A DNA stretch of 5,358 nt from NCBI GenBank assembly GCA_964630925.1, contig CAZVZK010000299.1:1-5358 (forward strand). Direction: 5' to 3'. This stretch comes from RGDT01 sp964630925 (GTDB lineage: Bacteria > Planctomycetota > Planctomycetia > Gemmatales > Gemmataceae). The notes beneath the pieces are model-generated. The model worked only from the letters and a program-made list of their open reading frames with translations. It ran no database searches and was not told where the DNA came from. The position numbers and the translations under genes are program-made. Positions 1-4,698 of this stretch are shown piece after piece. Position 1 is the stretch's first letter, and each line of letters starts with the position of its first letter.

Positions 1-81
1 GAACTATCGTGCCATGCCCGCCGAATGCGACAGTTAATAAACTCGCTACCCTTACTGGGTGGGGTGCGTGGCCCCGAGGGC

Positions 82-1335
82 GTGACATCCCAACAAACCA
101 CCTACGCCACTCTGGTGGCCGCATGGTGGACCGACGCGCTGGGGAGGCGCCATTGGCGGATTCAAACGTCGAGCGGGTCGCAGGTGGCGGCGACGCCCGA
201 GGCCCTGGCCTGGATCGCTCCGCTCCTGTCTCACGGCTGGCGCACGCTGGTCGGGCGGTCCGAGCAGATCGTCATCTGCCGGTGCGGGGTGGCCGGGACA
301 CCGGCGTCAGTGGCGTGGATGGGGGACCGATGCGGTCCTTGCTCCGACCGCGAGCAGGAGGGGCTGGCGGCGATCCGGGTGGCCGGTGGGCGGCCGCAAT
401 TCGGCCGGTGCGCCGTCACGGCTGCGCCGGACGGGGGTGGTATTGTTGTGAGGCCCCCATATTCGGTCACCGGGCTCTGTCAGTGGGCGGGGTTGAACGA
501 TGAGGCACCCTTGAGAGAATTCAGCCCCGGCGAGGCGGAGGGTACGACGCCGGCCGCGGGCCGGCTCGTTGCCGTCAAGGGGAAGGATGGGGCCGTCGTC
601 ATCATGGAGGGCGGTGAGGCGGTCTGTCGCATCCCCCGCCCGGCCGGCATGACCAGAGAAGGGGACATGGCATGGGTCGCCGGGCCTGACGGCCCACGTC
701 TGGTCTGTTGCGAACGCACGAGCCGCAATCGCCCGCAGTTGACCGCCTATGACTTGCATGCAACGGGCGTCCGTTGGGCGAAGGCGTGGGGCGTGGCGAT
801 GGGGAGCGACCCGGCCTTGGTCGGGCGGCCAGACCTGCCCGTGTTCGTGGCCGTCGGTAAGCAAGGCATGGAGCTGCGTGATGCGTTGAAAGGCGCCGTC
901 GTCGAGGCGTTGTGCGTGGGAGAGCTGCGGAGGCCTGACGCCCCGGCACTCCTCGCTGACGGCGCACTTGTCGCTGCGTGGTGGGGGAAGGATGACAACC
1001 GGGTGTTGCGCTGGGATGCGGGGAAGGCGCGATCCTCGCCGCGCCGCCCTGCGTGGGGTTGGCCCGGCGGTGCGGCGAGGCGCCCCGATACGGAGCAAGC
1101 CGCACGCGGCCCGGTGAGCGCGATCATCGAGGCCCCCGACGGCGAGATCGCCACCCTGGAGGGCAAGGACATCGTCGCCCGTGATGCGGCCACGCTCGAA
1201 GAGCGGGCCGTTTTCCGGCCATCACGGGCGAGCCTCCACGGCAGTCTCGCGTTCACCACCGACGGCCGGTTGCTCGTCGGATCGATGGATGGCCTGGCCG
1301 TGTGGCCGTGGCGCGAGCTGATGGGGCGTCCGTGA
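82..1335 (+). CDS. Degenerate beta-propeller (WD40/PQQ-like) protein with N-terminal four-Cys cluster
   Basis: A 417-residue protein of unknown function, not a recognised enzyme. Near residues 67-87 it has Cys-x-Cys, then Cys-x2-Cys (ICRC and RCGPC), spaced like a zinc-binding knuckle. From about residue 160 to the end, short beta-rich blocks recur, each with a hydrophobic strand followed by a D-x-x-x-G type turn (YDLHATG, LRDALKG, RWDAGK, ARDAATLEE). The last block, GRLLVGSMDGLAVWPW, resembles a terminal WD40 blade. I see no signal peptide or membrane segment, so it is probably cytoplasmic. I chose GTG at 82 because the in-frame ATG at 25 would add 19 codons rich in unusual AT-ending codons (tta, ata) and has no Shine-Dalgarno; GAGGG just before 82 is close but short-spaced. 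The stop lies 5 bp from the stop of the convergent small gene. Its last 15 codons recur at 1901-1945. Propeller assignment is inference from repeat rhythm; the ORF itself is secure. Confidence 0.72.
   Translation: MTSQQTTYATLVAAWWTDALGRRHWRIQTSSGSQVAATPEALAWIAPLLSHGWRTLVGRSEQIVICRCGVAGTPASVAWMGDRCGPCSDREQEGLAAIRVAGGRPQFGRCAVTAAPDGGGIVVRPPYSVTGLCQWAGLNDEAPLREFSPGEAEGTTPAAGRLVAVKGKDGAVVIMEGGEAVCRIPRPAGMTREGDMAWVAGPDGPRLVCCERTSRNRPQLTAYDLHATGVRWAKAWGVAMGSDPALVGRPDLPVFVAVGKQGMELRDALKGAVVEALCVGELRRPDAPALLADGALVAAWWGKDDNRVLRWDAGKARSSPRRPAWGWPGGAARRPDTEQAARGPVSAIIEAPDGEIATLEGKDIVARDAATLEERAVFRPSRASLHGSLAFTTDGRLLVGSMDGLAVWPWRELMGRP
1291..1335 (+). repeat. 45-bp direct repeat, copy 1 (3' end of the propeller-like gene)
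   Basis: The final 45 bp of the 82-1335 gene, encoding GLAVWPWRELMGRP plus stop. It matches 1901-1945 at 42 of 45 positions. The 3' 35 bp (1301-1335) are identical, and the three differences are all in the first 12 bp. Similarity stops at both edges: the 10 bp upstream match at 1 position and the 10 bp downstream at 3. Confidence 0.95.
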
Positions 1336-1340
1336 GGCGG

Positions 1341-1565
1341 TCACGCCGGCGCGCGTGCCCCTCCGATGCGGACGGTGTTCTCATATTCGAACAGGACGAT
1401 GTCGCCCGACTCGCGGCCCCAGCTCGCGGCCCCGCCATTCGTGGCGACCCTCTCGGGGTCATCGACCGGCAACACGCGCCCGTCCGCCAGCTCGATCTCG
1501 AACGGCTGGAAGGGCTCGCGACGCAGCAAGCGAAGCATCGTCTCGTGGAATTCGGTCGCCGTCAT
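1341..1565 (-). CDS. Small PFxPF-type protein, intact paralogue (74 aa)
   Basis: A 74-residue protein starting MTATEFHETMLRLL. Its core is a hydrophobic helix followed by EPFQPFEIELADGRVLPVDDPE, then an acidic GDIVLFEYENTVRI strand region. This looks like a small family of uncharacterised proteins that I associate with planctomycetes, in which a 'PFxPFxIxxxxGxxLxVxxPE' core precedes beta strands; no biochemical role is known to me. It resembles the product of the gene immediately upstream (1562-1831), whose stop overlaps this ATG as ATGA, so translational coupling is likely. A GGGAGG at nine bases before the ATG is a plausible Shine-Dalgarno. The open frame continues upstream to 1838, but that stretch is Arg/Pro-rich and reads as an off-frame shadow of the upstream gene, so I start at ATG 1565. 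The stop is 5 bp from the convergent propeller-like gene. No membrane segment or signal peptide is visible. Confidence 0.7.
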   Translation of the reverse strand: MTATEFHETMLRLLRREPFQPFEIELADGRVLPVDDPERVATNGGAASWGRESGDIVLFEYENTVRIGGARAPA

Positions 1566-1831
1566 GGGGTCGGCCCTCCCGTCGCGGTGGTGTCGTCCGC
1601 CGGGTCGGAAGGCCGAACCGGCGGGTCGAGTAGCTGGGATACGCTCGCCGCGTCGAACACGCGACGTTGGCCATCCGGCTCGATCAGGACGAGGATCTCG
1701 CCGTGGAATCACCACGCCTCCGGGTGCGAGACGGTGAGGGTCTCGCCCCCGAAGAACCGGATCGAGAACGGCTTGAAGGGGCGTTTGCTCCTGTAAGCAT
1801 TCAGTGACCGGAGCAAGTTCTCGAAAGTCAT
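1562..1831 (-). pseudogene. Small PFxPF-type protein gene interrupted by an in-frame TGA
   Basis: Read from ATG 1831, the frame gives MTFENLLRSLNAYRSKRPFK, then PFSIRFFGGETLTVSHPEAW, then TGA at 1709-1711, then FHGEILVLIEPDGQRRVFDA and ASVSQLLDPP to a stop at 1562-1564. The sequence before and after the TGA forms one coherent small protein of the same type as its neighbour, about 89 codons, so the stop breaks a gene rather than ending it. Two explanations fit: a point mutation to TGA, or one lost base before TGG plus one extra C in TTCCAC. In the second case the original would read HPEA-x-V-I-HGE, equal in length. The original stop overlaps the next start by ATGA, which shows the pair was once a coupled unit. 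The first 40 codons could still be translated as a truncated peptide. Sequencing error is not excluded. Confidence 0.6.
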
Positions 1832-1854
1832 CGGGCACCCCGGGGCGACTTCAT
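1828..1854 (-). other. Possible 8-codon leader ORF (MKSPRGAR) coupled to the interrupted gene
   Basis: ATG at 1854 is preceded by TAGGAG (1859-1864) at four bases and opens an 8-codon frame, MKSPRGAR. Its TGA overlaps the ATG at 1831 as ATGA. The downstream start at 1831 itself has only a weak GGGGTG, so ribosomes may enter here and re-initiate. This is the best Shine-Dalgarno in the 1336-1945 segment. So short an ORF can arise by chance, hence the low confidence. Confidence 0.3.
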
Positions 1855-1869
1855 ATCTCTCCTACGGGA

Positions 1870-1899
1870 ATCATACAACAACACTCCGCAGCGTCGCAA
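1870..1899 (-). promoter_or_regulatory. Candidate sigma-70-type promoter for the small-gene pair
   Basis: On the minus strand, TTGCGA (1894-1899) and TATGAT (1870-1875) are separated by 18 bp. They match TTGACA/TATAAT at 4/6 and 5/6 positions. The element lies in a locally AT-richer patch (about 1850-1890) in otherwise very GC-rich DNA, directly upstream of the small genes. A start near 1863 would leave almost no leader before ATG 1854 but about 32 nt before ATG 1831. Planctomycete promoter consensus is not well known to me, so this is tentative. Confidence 0.35.
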
Positions 1900-1900
1900 G

Positions 1901-1945
1901 GGCCTCGACTTGTGGCCGTGGCGCGAGCTGATGGGGCGTCCGTGA
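1901..1945 (+). pseudogene. Orphan 3' fragment of a propeller-like gene (45-bp direct repeat, copy 2)
   Basis: This stretch encodes GLDLWPWRELMGRP plus stop, the same tail as the 82-1335 gene, exactly 610 bp further on. The last 35 bp are identical (1911-1945). Similarity begins abruptly at 1901 and ends at the stop codon. Upstream, the frame reads PQRRK and then AT-richer DNA with no relation to the propeller gene, so no body of a second copy remains. It sits 6 bp from the end of the convergent methyltransferase gene, mirroring the 5-bp spacing of copy 1 from the small gene. It is either the remnant of a deleted tandem paralogue or a duplicated insertion boundary. Confidence 0.75.
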
Positions 1946-1951
1946 TCCGGG

Positions 1952-2848
1952 TCATCGTCCTGCCGGCACGTCCGCCGCGAGGAGCGCGTCGAAGCGGAGG
2001 CGTGAGCCGTTGACGTAGCCCTCGTCGAGGTCGCCGGCGATCCAGCGGCGGCCCAGCCTCTCCGCGACGTGGCCCGTCACGTTGCTGCCGGCGAACGGAT
2101 CGACCACGAGGTCGCCCGGCTCCGTTAGCAGGCGGATCAGGAAGTCCGGCAGGCCGTGCGGGAAGCGGGCCGGGTGTGGCTCGATGCCGGCGGCGCGGCA
2201 GCGGGCGAGGTAGGGGTCCAGCGACGTGGTGTTGGGGATCTCCAGCAGGTTCGGCGGGATGGCGCCGCCGTTGTCCTTCTCGAAGGTCTCCTTGATGCGG
2301 TGCTCCGAGGGCCTCGTCTTCTTCTGGACGCCCTCGCGGAACAGGCGGTGCATGCTGGCGCTGTAGGGGCGGAGGACGCGGCGGTTGTCGGCTTTGGGCG
2401 TGGGCGTCTTGCCGAGCCACCACACGACGTTGACGGCGTCCTTGACGCGGGTGCGGCGGATGGTGACATACTCCGCCGGGGAGGGCAGCTTCGACGGGTT
2501 GTGCCAGTACAGCTCCTGGCAGAGGTGGTAGCGCTCGCACAGCTTGAGGATGAGGCGGTAGAGGGCGAGGGAGCGCGTGCCGGTGCCGCGCTCCCAGGGC
2601 GAGGCGATCTCGAAGACGAAGGAGCCGTCGGGCCGCAGGACGCGGTGGATCTCGTGGGCGAAGGGGAGGAACCATTCGAGGTAGTCATCCGCACTGACGT
2701 TGCCGTAGGCCTTCTTGCGGCGGAGGGCGTAGGGCGGTGACGTGAGGACCAGGTTGACGGAGTCGTCGGGCAGGGAGCGGAGGAGCGACAGGGCGTCGGC
2801 GTGGTGGCAGGCGCCGAGGGGGGTCGAGTAGGCGGGGTGGTTCAACAT
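1952..2848 (-). CDS. M.PvuII-like DNA (cytosine-N4) methyltransferase, apparently solitary
   Basis: A 298-residue S-adenosylmethionine-dependent DNA methyltransferase of the beta class. The catalytic motif IV TSPPY is at residues 36-40 and the SAM-binding motif I DPFAGSN is at about 250-256, so the catalytic motif precedes the cofactor motif. SPPY is typical of N4-cytosine enzymes. From memory, it follows M.PvuII along its whole length: LTSPPYALRRKKAYGN, YWHNPSKLPSP, RVKDAVNVVWW, KDNGGAIPPNLL and HPARFP..LPDFLIRLLTEP all have close equivalents there. That suggests a CAGCTG-like target with N4-methylation, but the specificity is inferred. I chose ATG 2848 because MLNHPAYST aligns with MLNFGKKPAYTT of M.PvuII; the GTG at 2911 would add 21 unmatched residues and overlap the upstream gene. 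It is the third gene after dus and the membrane protein, starting 40 bp after the latter. No endonuclease gene is visible in the window. Confidence 0.92.
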   Translation of the reverse strand: MLNHPAYSTPLGACHHADALSLLRSLPDDSVNLVLTSPPYALRRKKAYGNVSADDYLEWFLPFAHEIHRVLRPDGSFVFEIASPWERGTGTRSLALYRLILKLCERYHLCQELYWHNPSKLPSPAEYVTIRRTRVKDAVNVVWWLGKTPTPKADNRRVLRPYSASMHRLFREGVQKKTRPSEHRIKETFEKDNGGAIPPNLLEIPNTTSLDPYLARCRAAGIEPHPARFPHGLPDFLIRLLTEPGDLVVDPFAGSNVTGHVAERLGRRWIAGDLDEGYVNGSRLRFDALLAADVPAGR

Positions 2849-2888
2849 CCGTGCATCGGTCCTGTCTGTCCCGGGTGTCCCATTCGTC

Positions 2889-3416
2889 CTATCGGACTGG
2901 CCCGCCGCCACCAGTGTCGAAGCCGGGGGATTTCAGGAGGTTGGCACGGCTGCTGACGGTCTGGAAGATGGTGTCGAGGGAGAGGTCGAGGCCTGAGACC
3001 ACGATAGTGATCTCGTCGTCCGCCATCACGGGGCTCTTGAGGTGGAGTGTGAGCACGACCCCCTGTTCGGAGCCGTTCCTCGTGATGAGGGACAGGGTGG
3101 CGCGGGCGACGACGCCCCAGGGGATGACACGCTTGCGGCCCAGGGTGTGGTCGGTCAGGCCGTCCTCGTCGAGGATCAGGCGGGGCGAGCGGTCGAACAC
3201 GGTCCACATGCCCCACAGGACCGCGACGAGTGACCACAGGCCGAGGCCGGCCAGGATGAACGGCAGCGGGCCGTCCAGCTTGCCGCGCATGGCGTACAGG
3301 AGGGCCCCGGCGACGATGCCGATGCCGCCGGGGATGAGGCCCATGAGGGCGGTGCGGACGCCGGCCTCGCGGTCGAGGCGGGCCGTCATGGGGCGGCTAC
3401 CGGTTTGGCCGTACAT
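2889..3416 (-). CDS. Two-TM membrane protein with C-terminal PH-like domain
   Basis: A 175-residue protein of unknown function. After a short polar N-terminus there are two hydrophobic helices, about residues 22-43 (LMGLIPGGIGIVAGALLYA) and 51-74 (LPFILAGLGLWSLVAVLWGM). They are followed by a soluble, beta-rich segment (about 76-145) containing PRLILDEDGLTDHT and RKRVIPWGVVARATLSL. The 'D.dGl.....g...ipW..V' pattern resembles bacterial PH-like or STM3941-type membrane proteins; that family link is inference. Both termini are predicted cytoplasmic if the two helices form a hairpin. The start is well supported: CAGGAG at 3423-3428 lies six bases before ATG 3416. It begins 35 bp after the dus stop and ends 40 bp before the methyltransferase start, so co-transcription of the three is likely. 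The C-terminus ends in a Gly-rich tail (TGGGGPVR). Confidence 0.85.
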   Translation of the reverse strand: MYGQTGSRPMTARLDREAGVRTALMGLIPGGIGIVAGALLYAMRGKLDGPLPFILAGLGLWSLVAVLWGMWTVFDRSPRLILDEDGLTDHTLGRKRVIPWGVVARATLSLITRNGSEQGVVLTLHLKSPVMADDEITIVVSGLDLSLDTIFQTVSSRANLLKSPGFDTGGGGPVR

Positions 3417-3422
3417 GGGCGG

Positions 3423-3428
3423 CTCCTG
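3423..3428 (-). promoter_or_regulatory. Shine-Dalgarno of the two-TM protein gene
   Basis: CAGGAG on the minus strand, six bases before ATG 3416. It fixes this start and excludes the much longer open frame that continues upstream through the dus gene. Confidence 0.7.
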
Positions 3429-3451
3429 ACGGTGTCGGATGAAACTCGCTG

Positions 3452-4567
3452 TCACCAGTGTTCCTGCGGGCCGCTCGGCACCTTGATGGGCAGGTCGGCG
3501 TCGGGGAAGGCGTCCTCGCCGCGGCCGGCGATGATGTCGGCGATGCGGGCCTCCAGCTCCTCGAAGTGGGCGAGGCTGTCGATGAGGACGAGGCCCTGCT
3601 GGATGTCGCGGCCGGGGCGGAGGACCTTGCAGTACCAGTTGGCGACCTTGCGGAACGACAGGCAGGCGAAGCGCTCGGTGAAGTAATGCACCAGGAGGCG
3701 GAAGTGTCGGCCCATCAGGTCGAGGCGTTCGCGGTAGGTGGCGGGCCTGCCGGGGTCGTCCGTGGCCTCCCAGCGCTCCATCTCGGCGAAGACCCAGGGG
3801 TTGAGGAGGGCGCCGCGTCCGAAGGCGATGCCGGCGCAGCCGGTCTCGGAGAGCATGCGGTAGGCGTCGGCGACGGTGCGGACGTCGCCGTTGCCGAAGA
3901 CCGGGATACGCTCCACCGCCTCGACGACGGCGCGGATGCCGGCGAGCTTGACCTGGCCGCCGAAGCCCTGCTCGCGGGTGCGGCCGTGGATGGTGAGGCC
4001 GGCGACGCCGGCCTGCTCGAACTCGCGGGCGAAGAAGGGGGCGGTGAGCTGGGAGTCGTCCCACCCGAGGCGCATCTTGACGGTGACGGGGATGGTGACG
4101 GAGTCGACGACGGTGCGGACGAGGTCGATGGTGGAGGTGGTGCTGCACATCATGGCGGAGCCGCCGCCGCCCTTGGTGACCTTGTGGACGGGGCAGCCCA
4201 TGTTGATGTCGATGGACTGGACGCCGTGGGACTGGAGCCACTGGGCGGCGGCGGCCATCTCGGGGGGGTCGCTGCCGTAGATCTGGACGGAGAGGGGGCG
4301 GTCCTCGGGGCAGGTCTGGATGAGGGCCATCGTCTTCTTGCTGCGGGTGAGGAGGGCCCGGGCGTTGACGAGGTCGGTGGTGGCGAGGCCCGGGGGCGCG
4401 ATGCCGCGGACGGCGAGGCGGAAGGGGAGGTTCGTATAGCCGGCGAGGGGGGCCATGGTGTAGCGCGAGCGGAGGGCGAGCGCCCCGAGCCGGACGACGG
4501 CGGGGCGCGACGCGGAATGCGGGAACGGCGGGACGGGCGGCACGGCGGGGCCTCTGGTGTGGGTCAC
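3452..4567 (-). CDS. dusB: tRNA-dihydrouridine synthase (DusB/NifR3-like)
   Basis: An FMN-dependent enzyme that uses NADPH to reduce uridines in the tRNA D-loop to dihydrouridine, in the cytoplasm. With the start at 4567 the protein has 371 residues, within the family's usual range. Visible hallmarks are the first TIM-barrel strand MAPLAGYTNLPFR (about 38-50), DINMGCPVHKVTKGGGGSA with the catalytic Cys at 125, VKMRLGWD with the conserved Lys at 164, IHGRTREQGF with His 194, and the FMN-phosphate motifs GNGDV (225-229) and GRG (250-252). The C-terminal helical tRNA-binding domain follows from about residue 280. DINMGCP and HGRTR favour the DusB subgroup. There is no ATG start: GTG 4567, GTG 4543 and TTG 4603 are all possible. 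I prefer 4567 because the sequence upstream is AT-richer and uncoding-like, while 4543 has an AGAGG nearby. It is the first gene of a likely operon and is divergent from the sigma factor. Confidence 0.95.
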   Translation of the reverse strand: MTHTRGPAVPPVPPFPHSASRPAVVRLGALALRSRYTMAPLAGYTNLPFRLAVRGIAPPGLATTDLVNARALLTRSKKTMALIQTCPEDRPLSVQIYGSDPPEMAAAAQWLQSHGVQSIDINMGCPVHKVTKGGGGSAMMCSTTSTIDLVRTVVDSVTIPVTVKMRLGWDDSQLTAPFFAREFEQAGVAGLTIHGRTREQGFGGQVKLAGIRAVVEAVERIPVFGNGDVRTVADAYRMLSETGCAGIAFGRGALLNPWVFAEMERWEATDDPGRPATYRERLDLMGRHFRLLVHYFTERFACLSFRKVANWYCKVLRPGRDIQQGLVLIDSLAHFEELEARIADIIAGRGEDAFPDADLPIKVPSGPQEHW

Positions 4568-4698
4568 GGAAGGTATTGTTGCAGGGCGGGCGAGCGTGGG
4601 CAACGGCGCCTTGAGGCGGCGCGGGAAACGTGAGCGCTTCCCGGCGGGCGATGCACTTGATAGGTTGAGACGCCGAACGCATCCCCGAGGGCCGTGCC
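4568..4698. promoter_or_regulatory. Divergent intergenic control region between dus and the sigma factor gene
   Basis: 131 bp separating two divergently oriented starts, so promoters for both must lie here or within the adjacent gene starts. No confident -35/-10 pair is visible. TTGATA near 4658-4663 could be a -35 for the sigma factor gene, but no good -10 follows. An imperfect palindrome occupies 4623-4642. GAGGG at 4687-4691, seven bases before ATG 4699, is the sigma factor's ribosome site. Confidence 0.5.
4623..4642. promoter_or_regulatory. Imperfect palindrome, candidate operator
   Basis: GGGAAACG (4623-4630) and CGCTTCCC (4635-4642) are inverted with one mismatched pair, separated by four bases, and lie about 57 bp before the sigma factor start. 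No T-run follows, so it is not an obvious terminator. GGGAAAC is also reminiscent of the GGAAC-type -35 of ECF promoters, which would fit autoregulation, but I see no matching -10. Confidence 0.3.

Noticed and set aside
307..1098. Minus-strand 263-codon frame opposite the propeller-like gene
   Set aside because: It is rich in Arg, Pro and His with no recognisable motif or start signal. The plus strand shows beta-repeat rhythm and a Cys cluster.
1709..1711. Readthrough or selenocysteine at the in-frame TGA
   Set aside because: No selenocysteine-insertion-like stem is apparent after it, no cysteine is expected at this site in the related gene, and the simpler explanation is mutation or sequencing error.
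1341..1838. 165-codon minus frame as one gene
   Set aside because: Residues before the ATG at 1565 are Arg/Pro-rich and without family features, while another frame there encodes the interrupted PFxPF protein. Only the last 74 codons are taken as real.
1291..1945. Direct repeats as an insertion sequence or CRISPR
   Set aside because: There are only two copies, no transposase or integrase lies between them, no terminal inverted repeats were seen, and there is no regular spacer pattern.
3458..4633. Plus-strand open frame of 391 codons opposite dus
   Set aside because: Its composition is almost only Gly, Ala, Val, Asp and Glu, the complement shadow of a GC-rich gene. The minus strand here has every Dus active-site motif.
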